NCBI GenBank assembly: GCA_910585855.1
Contig: CAJUGZ010000288.1
Location: 1-5,376, forward strand
DNA length: 5,376 bases
DNA from: an uncultured Lachnospiraceae bacterium
Lineage (GTDB): Bacteria; Bacillota_A; Clostridia; Lachnospirales; Lachnospiraceae
Reading direction: 5' to 3'
Every line of letters starts with the position of its first letter. Within the stretch, counting starts at the first letter, position 1. Below the pieces are notes generated by a model that had not been told where the DNA came from, ran no database searches, and saw nothing but the letters and a program-made list of their open reading frames with translations. The position numbers and the translations under genes were made by a program. Of the stretch, positions 1 through 5,376 are shown in pieces.

Positions 1-1
1 A

Positions 2-325
2 AAAGTAGATTCAGAAGTTGCGTTATTGGTAAAGAAAGAGGAGTATTCTTATCTGGAGGCTGGATGGATTTTTGCTCTTTCGGATTATCGCAGGAAATAT
101 CAGTTGACTTTGGAGCAGGTGGCAGAGGTGTGTCAGGGGACACAGGAGTTGTTAGAGCAGATGGGAAAAGAGGGAATACAGTTTTTGATTTTTCAGATAG
201 AGGGAAAGTGTTATGGTGCGCTTTCTTATGAGAGTGGCAGGGTAGTAATGGAGAAGAGGATTAGTCAGGTGGAGAAGTATTTGGTTCATAAACTGGCAGG
301 GAAGATAAAGGAAAAATTTTTATAA
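2..325 (+). CDS. YhbD/DUF4004-like protein, C-terminal part (5' end outside window)
   Basis: The reading frame is open to the left window edge, so the 107 residues seen are only the C-terminal part. An in-frame TTG at position 26 has no ribosome binding site in front of it and should not be taken as the start. The fragment is soluble and helix-rich, with SYLEAGWIFALSDYRRKY near its beginning, then a hydrophobic strand (IQFLIFQIEGK) and a basic helical tail ending KIKEKFL. From memory, the tail pattern resembles the end of Bacillus subtilis YhbD (DUF4004), whose N-terminal half carries a MerR-like helix-turn-helix; that half is not visible here. The strongest support is context: it lies 13 nt upstream of a bactofilin gene, the same order as yhbD-yhbE-yhbF in Bacillus. 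A regulatory or assembly role for the bactofilin is inference. That it is a real gene is fairly sure; the family name is moderate. Confidence 0.6.
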   Translation, partial: KVDSEVALLVKKEEYSYLEAGWIFALSDYRRKYQLTLEQVAEVCQGTQELLEQMGKEGIQFLIFQIEGKCYGALSYESGRVVMEKRISQVEKYLVHKLAGKIKEKFL

Positions 326-338
326 GGAGGAAATAGGA

Positions 339-1073
339 ATGGAGCGGATAAAGTATACAGAAAGTGATTTAAAATGTCGTGTAGAAGGGATTCAGACAGT
401 AGAGGGCGGAGAGTTTGATTCGGTTAAGATAGCCGGAGTAGTAACGATAAACGGGGATATCGTAACAAATAAGATGCAGTTGGAAGGAGTTAGTACGGTA
501 AAGGGGACGGTGAAGGCAGCACGGCTTTCTGTCAGTGGTGTAACTAATATTTCGAATGATATTGTAAGTAATGAAATGAAGGTGGAAGCGGTAGTCAATC
601 TTTCTGGGAATTTAAAATCTAAAAGTTTGGAGATTCAGGGGGTGATTCGAAGCAGAGGGGATAAGGTAGAAGCAGAAACGATTACTTGTAAGGGAGTGCT
701 TGATTTTAGTGGGGAAATCAGTGCGGATTTGGTTAAGGCAGAAGGGATTATTCGGGCGGATGAAATCTGCGGCGATCAGATTTGTATTGAGTCGGTATCA
801 ATAGAGCCGTATCATTGGCTGAAAAAAGGACTTCGCAGTTTGGTTGGATTAGAGGATGAGGGACGGGACAGATTTTCTCAAATTGATTTAATTGAGGGAA
901 CTACAATAACATTGAAAAATGTGCGGGCAAAGGAAGTAAATGGGCATACAATTATGATTGGAGAAAATTGTATTATTGATAAAGTGGATTGTGACGGTGA
1001 ATTATGTGTAAGCCGCACAGCTACAATTAAGGAGATTACGGGAGAGCATACATTTTCAGAGAAGGAGTCGTAG
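339..1073 (+). CDS. Bactofilin / polymer-forming cytoskeletal protein (YhbE/YhbF-like)
   Basis: A 244-residue soluble protein without a signal peptide or membrane segment. The ATG is preceded by AAGGAGG (324-330) at good spacing, and this site overlaps the stop codon of the upstream gene, which points to one operon. Residues about 13-153 consist of about eight rungs with a Gly-(Val/Ile) or equivalent turn at residues 17, 33, 50, 67, 84, 101, 119 and 136. This 17-residue period (one 16 and one 18) is what a right-handed beta-helix of bactofilin type would show. A non-repeat segment (157-185, YHWLKKGLRSLVG then charged residues) interrupts it. A second repeat block, starting IDLIEGTTITLKNVRAKEV and followed by IMIGENCII, matches the C-terminal half I remember from Firmicute bactofilins. 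Such proteins polymerise without nucleotide into filaments or scaffolds; in B. subtilis the YhbE/YhbF pair affects flagellar assembly. Length is close to those proteins (about 230-240). Only one bactofilin gene is present here, unlike the Bacillus pair. Confidence 0.85.
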   Translation: MERIKYTESDLKCRVEGIQTVEGGEFDSVKIAGVVTINGDIVTNKMQLEGVSTVKGTVKAARLSVSGVTNISNDIVSNEMKVEAVVNLSGNLKSKSLEIQGVIRSRGDKVEAETITCKGVLDFSGEISADLVKAEGIIRADEICGDQICIESVSIEPYHWLKKGLRSLVGLEDEGRDRFSQIDLIEGTTITLKNVRAKEVNGHTIMIGENCIIDKVDCDGELCVSRTATIKEITGEHTFSEKES

Positions 1074-1122
1074 GGAAAAAATAGATTTTATGTCGAAAAT
1101 AGGATTCGGTAAAAAAGTTTGA

Positions 1123-1151
1123 TTGATTTGAAAGAATAAATATGCTACAAT
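1123..1151 (+). promoter_or_regulatory. Sigma-A promoter for the GGDEF gene
   Basis: The -35 box is TTGATT (1123-1128), followed after exactly 17 bases by the -10 box TACAAT (1146-1151). The -10 box has an extended TGC (1143-1145) directly before it. Transcription should start near 1158, giving a leader of about 40 nt. It sits in the 122-nt gap after the bactofilin stop. I saw no clear terminator in that gap, so readthrough from the bactofilin operon is possible. Confidence 0.75.
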
Positions 1152-1195
1152 AATTTTAAAAATAAAGAAAAACGACAGGTATAGGAGAAATTGTG

Positions 1196-2830
1196 ATGAG
1201 CAGAAAGCGGAAGATAATGATTCTGCATCTGGTACTCCTTATACTGATGATGGTACTTTTGGTTTATGTCGGTATGACAGAAGAAACAGGGAAGGGTGCC
1301 TATTGTAGCGGAGAAATGGTGCAGCTATCGGACGGGTGGGTTTTACCGGGAGGAAAGGAAATCCATGTTCCGGCGCAGCTTGAACATTATCTGCCTCAGA
1401 CGGTTAAAGTGATGCGAAAATTGGAGCAGGTAGATCAGGCAGATTCGCTGGTGATAAGTTCAAGACATACCGTTTTAGAGGTGTATATTGAGGAAGAAAA
1501 GATTTATGAATTTGGAGAGAATTTAACTTTTTTTCATATCCCGGTTATGAATTGGAATGTTATTCCAATGAAAGAAGAGTATAGCGGAAAACAGCTTACG
1601 GTTGTACATACTGCAAAATCAGATTCCTATCGTGGAAATGTGGATGTGATTTATTTAGGAGATAAAACAGCGATTTTAGTACATATTTTGCAGAAAAATT
1701 TGGCTGGGTTGATTTGTGCTTCCTTGATTTTTGGTATTTCATTGGTGATAATTGTATTTTGGTTTATGGTGAAAAAAAGGTCGCCTTCAAAGCAAATTTT
1801 ATATTTGGCAGTTTTTGGAATTATTGTAGCATTTTGGGAAATCTTAGATATTAGGATTCCTCAGTTTTTCTTAGGAAAGGCAGAATTTTTTAGTTTCATG
1901 ACGTTTGAAATGCTGATTTTTTTGCCGATTCCGTTTGTTATGTTTTATAGTGGTTTTTCATGGGAAGACGGATGTGAGATAGAGTGGATTTCTTTGCTTG
2001 CATGCGGAAATTTTTTCTTAACTAATTTGCTGCAGATTGCAGGTTTTATGGATGTTTCACAGACAGTTATTTTATCACATCTGGTTATTATCAGTACATT
2101 TGCAATTCTTTGTTATATGAATCTTCGGTTTCGCAAGAAGAGAAAAGGTGAAAAGCGGTTTAATGTGGAGATACTTGGGTTTTGGTTTTTGGCATTGACT
2201 GTAGCTGTGGATTTGCTGCGCTATCATTTTCAGCAGGGAGAAGTAGGATTTTCTTATATAGGATTATTGATGTATATTATTTGTTTGATGATGTATGTTT
2301 CAAGAGGGATTCTTTTTAATATGATGAAAGGAAAGAAAGCAGAATTATATGAAGAGCTTGCTTATCATGATAAGATGACAGGACTTTGGAATCGGACTGC
2401 TTATCAGGAGTATTTAAATGAACTGCTGGATTTAGGGATTGAAAATACAGAAGGGTATGGGGCATTTGCATTTGATTTAAATAATTTAAAAAAGATCAAT
2501 GATCGCTATGGGCATGACCAAGGAGATCAGTATATTCAGAATAATGCAAATTATTTGAAAAAGGAAATGGAAGATATTGGAAGGGTGTATCGGACAGGAG
2601 GAGATGAATTTATTTGTATTTTTGATCCTTCTATGCAGGAAAAAGCAAAAGGATGTGCCGATAGATTGGAAGAACAGGTGCGGAAAGGAAGAGATGCCCG
2701 AATTAATTTTTCCTTTGGATTTGCTATTTGTGAACCGGATAAGGATAAAAGTTTTGAAGATACGATTCGTCGGGCTGATGTGGCAATGTATGCTTATAAA
2801 CGGAGGCATAAGGCGGAGAGGGTAGAATAG
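1196..2830 (+). CDS. Membrane-bound diguanylate cyclase with GGDEF domain
   Basis: Makes c-di-GMP from two GTP. The ATG at 1196 is chosen over the adjoining GTG (1193) because AGGAG (1183-1187) is 8 nt from it; the product is 544 residues. Layout: a basic N-terminus and membrane anchor (7-27); an outside, mostly strand-like domain (about 28-167); seven hydrophobic segments between about 169 and 370, an arrangement like 7TM-DISM receptors; a short linker; and a GGDEF domain (about 385-535). In that domain I see DKMTGLWNR (392-400), DLNNLKKINDRYGHDQGD (427-444), RTGGDEF with GGDEF at 468-472, SFGFA, and RRADVAMY ending at 532. The metal and substrate positions (D427, N435, D444, D470) are all present, so it should be active. 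The RxxD inhibitory site that would precede GGDEF is absent (Glu459 and Gly462 instead), predicting no product inhibition through that site. There is no EAL or HD-GYP domain. The ligand sensed is unknown. The gene has its own promoter and terminator, so it is probably monocistronic. Confidence 0.93.
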   Translation: MSRKRKIMILHLVLLILMMVLLVYVGMTEETGKGAYCSGEMVQLSDGWVLPGGKEIHVPAQLEHYLPQTVKVMRKLEQVDQADSLVISSRHTVLEVYIEEEKIYEFGENLTFFHIPVMNWNVIPMKEEYSGKQLTVVHTAKSDSYRGNVDVIYLGDKTAILVHILQKNLAGLICASLIFGISLVIIVFWFMVKKRSPSKQILYLAVFGIIVAFWEILDIRIPQFFLGKAEFFSFMTFEMLIFLPIPFVMFYSGFSWEDGCEIEWISLLACGNFFLTNLLQIAGFMDVSQTVILSHLVIISTFAILCYMNLRFRKKRKGEKRFNVEILGFWFLALTVAVDLLRYHFQQGEVGFSYIGLLMYIICLMMYVSRGILFNMMKGKKAELYEELAYHDKMTGLWNRTAYQEYLNELLDLGIENTEGYGAFAFDLNNLKKINDRYGHDQGDQYIQNNANYLKKEMEDIGRVYRTGGDEFICIFDPSMQEKAKGCADRLEEQVRKGRDARINFSFGFAICEPDKDKSFEDTIRRADVAMYAYKRRHKAERVE

Positions 2831-2838
2831 AATAATGG

Positions 2839-2873
2839 AAAAGGCAGGCTTTGATGAAAAAGTCTGCTTTTTT
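2839..2873 (+). terminator. Intrinsic terminator after the GGDEF gene
   Basis: The stem GCAGGCTTT (2844-2852) pairs with AAAGTCTGC (2859-2867) with one G-U pair and a 6-nt loop (GATGAA), followed by six T (2868-2873). The A-run before the stem can pair with the T-run. It starts about 9 nt after the stop codon and separates the cyclase from the MATE gene. Confidence 0.85.
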
Positions 2874-2946
2874 GATCCCGGAATGAAAAAAAGAATTTCC
2901 TTTGCAGTACTTTATTTCCAAAAGCCTAATTAAAAAAGATTGTCTA

Positions 2947-2975
2947 TTGTTATTTTTAGATAAATGTGTTATTTT
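2947..2975 (+). promoter_or_regulatory. Candidate sigma-A promoter for the MATE gene
   Basis: TTGTTA (2947-2952), a 17-base spacer, and TATTTT (2970-2975) with TGT directly upstream, as in an extended -10 element. The expected start is near 2982, giving a leader of about 36 nt. The boxes are less than perfect and the region is very A/T-rich, so chance matches are possible. A promoter somewhere in the 187-nt gap is needed because a terminator precedes it. Confidence 0.5.
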
Positions 2976-3017
2976 GGTATCTGAGAATTTTTGTTAAAAG
3001 GAAAGTGGAGGGAAAAA

Positions 3018-4349
3018 ATGGAATTGGATATGACGCAGGGAAGTCCTGCGAAGTTGATCTTGCGGTTTACGTTGCCGATTATTATTGGAAATGTATTTCA
3101 GCAGCTTTACAATATGGTAGATGCGATTATTGTAGGGCGTTTTGTTGGAAATCAGGCGTTGGCGGCTGTTGGGGCGACTGGTACGATTATGTTTTTGATT
3201 CTTGGATTTATGCAGGGGCTGACGACTGGATTTACAGTTTTAACTTCACAGCGTTTTGGAGCTGGGGATGAATACGGGTTAAAACGAAGTGTAGCAAATG
3301 CTGCACTATTGTCGGTTATTGTTACAATATTGGCAACGATACTTAGTTTAGTTGGAATGAAAGGGCTTTTGCGGCTGATGCAGACACCAGAGGATATTTT
3401 TGAGATGTCTTATACGTATATCTGCATTATTTGTTTTGGGATGTGGGCAAATATTCTTTATAATCTGCTTGCCAGTCTGCTGCGGGCAGTCGGAAACAGT
3501 AAAGTGCCGCTTTATTTTTTGATGGTTTCGGCAGTACTGAATGTAATATTGGATTTGGTTTTGATTTTGATATTTCAGATGGAAGTGGCAGGAGCTGCTT
3601 ATGCTACTGTAATTGCACAGGGGGTATCGGGGATTTTGTGTTTAATTTATATTGCAAAACGAGTACCAATTCTGCATCCGGGAAAAACGGAGTGGAGATT
3701 AGATGGAAACGATTCTAAAAACCAGATTCGGATAGGTGTACCAATGGCACTTCAGTTTTCGATTACTGCTGTGGGAACAATTATTATACAAACGGCTTTA
3801 AATTTACTGGGATCTACTGCAGTGGCGGCTTATACGGCAGCAGTGAAGTTAGAACAGCTTATTACACAGCCGTTTAGTTCGATGGGGCAGACAATGGCTA
3901 CGTATTGCGGACAAAATATGGGAAAGCGGGATCTGGGGCGAATGAAAAAGGGAGTTCATACAGCGGAATTGTTTACGGTGGTTTATGCTGTAGCAGGGGC
4001 ATTATTTATTATTTCTGCAGTGCCTTTTGGGGTTCGGTTGTTTGTGCAGGAGGATGTGGAACTGATTACTTCTTATGTGCGGATTTATATGGAGATTTGT
4101 GGGAGCTTTTTTATTCCTTTGGGGTTGATTTTTGTTTATCGAAATGCGATGCAGGGGGCGGGGTTTGGATTTATGCCTATGATGGGTGGTGTAGTAGAAT
4201 TGGCTGCTCGGGCAGTGGCTGCTTGGGTAGCGGTTCAGATGGGAAGTTTTACCGGGATTTGTTTTGGAAATGTAGCTGCTTGGGTGGCAGCGGCAGTATT
4301 TTTGGCTTTGGCTTATTGGGGATTGCTTGGAAGAAAGTCAAAACTATAG
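3018..4349 (+). CDS. MATE family efflux transporter (multidrug/cation antiporter)
   Basis: An integral membrane exporter expected to move organic cations, drugs or metabolites outward in exchange for Na+ or H+. The ATG at 3018 is chosen because GGAGG (3007-3011) lies 6 nt upstream; it gives 443 residues, the normal length for the family. The frame extends further upstream to a TTG at 2991, but that codon lacks a ribosome binding site. The N-terminus has the typical GSPAKLILRFTLPIIIGN followed by LYNMVDAIIVGRF, where Asp35 aligns with the conserved TM1 acidic residue (Asp36 in Vibrio NorM). About 12 hydrophobic segments form two halves joined by a polar loop near 216-233 (PILHPGKTEWRLDGND). 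The second half begins with IRIGVPMALQFSITAVG and has LGSTAVAAYTAAVKLEQL. The coding strand is strongly T/G-rich, as expected for a membrane protein. There is no neighbouring regulator or partner, so the substrate cannot be told. It ends KSKL with no clear terminator behind it. Confidence 0.94.
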   Translation: MELDMTQGSPAKLILRFTLPIIIGNVFQQLYNMVDAIIVGRFVGNQALAAVGATGTIMFLILGFMQGLTTGFTVLTSQRFGAGDEYGLKRSVANAALLSVIVTILATILSLVGMKGLLRLMQTPEDIFEMSYTYICIICFGMWANILYNLLASLLRAVGNSKVPLYFLMVSAVLNVILDLVLILIFQMEVAGAAYATVIAQGVSGILCLIYIAKRVPILHPGKTEWRLDGNDSKNQIRIGVPMALQFSITAVGTIIIQTALNLLGSTAVAAYTAAVKLEQLITQPFSSMGQTMATYCGQNMGKRDLGRMKKGVHTAELFTVVYAVAGALFIISAVPFGVRLFVQEDVELITSYVRIYMEICGSFFIPLGLIFVYRNAMQGAGFGFMPMMGGVVELAARAVAAWVAVQMGSFTGICFGNVAAWVAAAVFLALAYWGLLGRKSKL

Positions 4350-4372
4350 GGAAGAATTAGCGGAAAAATGGT

Positions 4373-4399
4373 TAAGAAAGTGGAAAAAAATTCCGATAT
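4373..4399 (+). promoter_or_regulatory. Sigma-28/sigma-D-type (flagellar) promoter for the 208-residue protein gene
   Basis: TAAG (4373-4376), a 15-base spacer, then TCCGATAT (4392-4399). The Bacillus sigma-D consensus is TAAA-N14-16-GCCGATAT, so 3 of 4 and 7 of 8 positions match at the preferred spacing. A TATAAT (4397-4402) overlaps it, but no sigma-A -35 box lies 17 bases upstream; the nearest, TTAAGA, is 19 away. Start near 4407 leaves a leader of about 100 nt. Sigma-A use cannot be excluded. Confidence 0.6.
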
Positions 4400-4429
4400 A
4401 ATAAAAGAAATACGAAGTGAAACCAATGC

Positions 4430-4459
4430 AGGAAACGGATGTCATGCAAGGCGTTTCCT
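4430..4459 (+). promoter_or_regulatory. Leader hairpin upstream of the 208-residue protein gene
   Basis: AGGAAACG (4430-4437) pairs perfectly with CGTTTCCT (4452-4459) around a 14-nt loop. No T-run follows, so it is not a terminator; it lies in the untranslated leader 47 nt before the start codon. GGATGT (4437-4442), at the edge of the loop, matches the core of the CsrA binding consensus, and the ribosome site AAGGAGG (4493-4499) contains another GGA. That arrangement recalls the CsrA-controlled flagellin leader of B. subtilis. The hairpin is seen; the CsrA role is inference. Confidence 0.45.
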
Positions 4460-4506
4460 TTACGTAGTTATGTCACTATAAAAATCATAGCCAAGGAGGG
4501 GTATCT

Positions 4507-5133
4507 ATGAGTACTATTAGCAGTGTTTCATCAGAATCATACAAAAATTATCAGACAACTGCTACAAAGCAGGAAACAGTAAAAGCGGACAAGAGTACAG
4601 AAGCTGCAAAAGGAAAAGAAACAACATCTACGTCTTCTAAAACAGAAAAAGACGGTGTAGTTTATGAGAAAAATAATCGTGATTATAAGACAAAAAATGC
4701 AGCGTTGATTTCTAAGTTAAAGTCAGATACGGAAACCCGTATGGCTCAGATGCAGTCCCTTGTACAAAAGATGTTCTCAAAGCAGGGAATTACCATTGGA
4801 ACAGCAGATGATATGTGGAAAGTGCTTGCAAGCGGAAAGTTTACAGCAGATCCAGATACGATTGCACAGGCAAAAGAAGATATTGGCGAAGATGGTTATT
4901 GGGGTGTAAAGCAGACTTCTGAGCGTATTTTCTCTTTTGCAAAGGCACTTTCTGGCGGAGATGCAGAACAAATGGAAAAAATGCGCAAAGCATTTGAAAA
5001 AGGTTTTGGTCAGGCAACAAAGTCTTGGGGAAAATCTTTACCTAGTATTTCTCATCAGACCTATGATGCAGTGGAAAAAATGTTTGACGATTACGCAAAA
5101 GATGCATCAAAAAAGACAGATACAGAAGAATAA
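4507..5133 (+). CDS. Uncharacterised soluble protein, probably in the flagellar (sigma-28) regulon
   Basis: I do not recognise a named function. The ATG has an excellent AAGGAGG (4493-4499) 7 nt upstream. The 208-residue product has no signal peptide, no membrane segment and no cysteine. Residues 1-55 are Ser/Thr/Lys-rich and low in complexity (MSTISSVSSESYKNY, then TKQETVKADKS), likely disordered. Residues about 60-85 form a polar helix (ISKLKSDTETRMAQMQ). The compact C-terminal part has ADDMWKVLASGKF, then AKEDIGEDGYWGVKQTSERI, then a long helix with MRKAFEKGFGQATKSWGKSLP and a final YDAVEKMFDDY. The C-terminal pattern (RI-F-FAKAL, KGFGQA, LP-IS-QTYD) loosely recalls DUF5610, found in other motile bacteria, but that is a weak match from memory. 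It is monocistronic: its own promoter, leader and terminator surround it. The sigma-28-like promoter suggests a motility, chemotaxis or export role; secretion through the flagellar apparatus is only a guess. Confidence 0.85.
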   Translation: MSTISSVSSESYKNYQTTATKQETVKADKSTEAAKGKETTSTSSKTEKDGVVYEKNNRDYKTKNAALISKLKSDTETRMAQMQSLVQKMFSKQGITIGTADDMWKVLASGKFTADPDTIAQAKEDIGEDGYWGVKQTSERIFSFAKALSGGDAEQMEKMRKAFEKGFGQATKSWGKSLPSISHQTYDAVEKMFDDYAKDASKKTDTEE

Positions 5134-5154
5134 GGGAATAGAGAGAATGATAAC

Positions 5155-5197
5155 AGTAAGGGATGCTTCCTATGGGAAGTGTCCCTTATTTTGTTTT
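5155..5197 (+). terminator. Strong intrinsic terminator
   Basis: TAAGGGATGCTTCC (5157-5170) pairs with GGAAGTGTCCCTTA (5175-5188): 14 pairs including two G-U, with a 4-nt loop (TATG). It is followed by TTTTGTTTT (5189-5197). It lies 21 nt after the stop of the 208-residue protein gene and closes that unit. The reverse orientation lacks a good T-run, so it serves the plus strand only. Confidence 0.9.
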
Positions 5198-5250
5198 GTG
5201 TTGGATTTTATGGTAATTTTTTTTCGGAGGGGGACGTCAGATGCGAAATC

Positions 5251-5364
5251 CTAGGCAGACTGCTGTTCCGGTTTCCAAAAAGTAAGAAGTTCTAAGACTT
5301 CTGTATGATAGCGCATCCAATCAGACAGACCGGGGCGCAATTCGCCCTTATGGCAGCCAAAACG
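5251..5364 (-). pseudogene. Possible C-terminal gene fragment on the minus strand, unrecognised
   Basis: Between an in-frame TAA (minus strand, 5367-5365) and a TAG (5253-5251) lie 37 codons with a strikingly protein-like translation: FGCHKGELRPGLSDWMRY, then HTEVLELLTFWKPEQQSA. There is no start codon with a ribosome site. The adjacent frame at the window edge reads YASNV and would join smoothly to FGCHKG if the A-run at 5359-5362 had one more base, so this may be the end of a decayed gene entering from the right. Base composition differs from the rest of the window (about 48% GC over 5241-5376, with C no longer below G on the plus strand), which fits a minus-strand or acquired origin. I do not recognise the family. 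It could also be chance, since other frames here are open too. Confidence 0.3.
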
Positions 5365-5376
5365 TTACTGGCATAC

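Noticed and set aside
392..598. Open frame of 68 codons on the minus strand inside the bactofilin gene
   Set aside because: It is antisense to a clear repeat protein, is low in complexity with many Thr/Ser/Val, and has no ribosome site; it mirrors the repeat codons of the plus strand.
2966..3271. Alternative plus-strand frame overlapping the start of the MATE gene (and a similar one at 3905-4360)
   Set aside because: Rich in Cys, Trp, Tyr and Gly in the manner of an out-of-frame reading of a T/G-rich membrane protein gene; the MATE frame is certain.
4420..4506. Leader of the 208-residue gene as a c-di-GMP riboswitch
   Set aside because: There is a faint GGAAAC...ATG likeness to the c-di-GMP-II class, but the later pseudoknot-forming elements and a terminator are not seen, and the class I core motifs are missing.
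5241..5285. 14-residue plus-strand open frame (MRNPRQTAVPVSKK) behind GGAGG at 5226-5230
   Set aside because: Spacing to the ATG is 10 nt, no promoter is seen after the terminator, and the peptide has no regulatory codon pattern; the minus-strand reading of the same bases looks more protein-like.
5285..5302. Inverted repeat AGAAGT/ACTTCT as a terminator
   Set aside because: Only 6 perfect pairs, with no G/C-rich core and no T-run on either side.
5331..5349. CAATTCGCCCTT resembling the flank of TA-cloning vectors (GAATTCGCCCTT)
   Set aside because: The match is 11 bases only, lacks the full EcoRI site, and the bases on both sides do not continue into vector sequence; judged coincidence.
5350..5376. 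Possible gene start MAAKTLLAY running off the right edge
   Set aside because: No ribosome binding site precedes this ATG (the upstream bases are C-rich), and only nine codons can be seen.

Overview
The window looks like a chromosomal segment of a low-GC, Gram-positive Clostridia-type bacterium, most likely of the Lachnospiraceae and probably motile. The reasons are the A/G-rich coding strand, the strong AAGGAGG-type ribosome binding sites, the YhbD/bactofilin gene pair known from Firmicutes, the MATE sequence type, and a promoter that resembles the Firmicute flagellar sigma factor (sigma-D/sigma-28). This placement is inference; no rRNA or taxon-specific marker is present.

Layout, all recognised genes on the plus strand: (1) positions 2-325, the C-terminal end of a gene cut by the window edge, resembling the YhbD/DUF4004 family; (2) 339-1073, a bactofilin-type polymer-forming protein with a clear 17-residue repeat, probably in one operon with the first; (3) 1196-2830, a membrane-bound diguanylate cyclase (GGDEF) with its own good sigma-A promoter and a good intrinsic terminator; (4) 3018-4349, a 443-residue MATE-family multidrug/cation antiporter with its own candidate promoter; (5) 4507-5133, a soluble 208-residue protein of unknown function behind a sigma-28-like promoter and a roughly 100-nt leader with a hairpin, ended by a strong terminator; (6) 5199-5376, a stretch of different composition with no confident gene, but with a protein-like broken reading frame on the minus strand.

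A plausible common theme is motility and surface behaviour. Bactofilins of the YhbE/YhbF type are linked to flagellar assembly in Bacillus subtilis, diguanylate cyclases make c-di-GMP, which governs the motile/sessile switch, and the unknown protein appears to be read by the flagellar sigma factor. The MATE pump has no obvious link to this theme. Each transcription unit seems independent except the first two genes. No CRISPR array, tRNA, rRNA or complete mobile element was seen.
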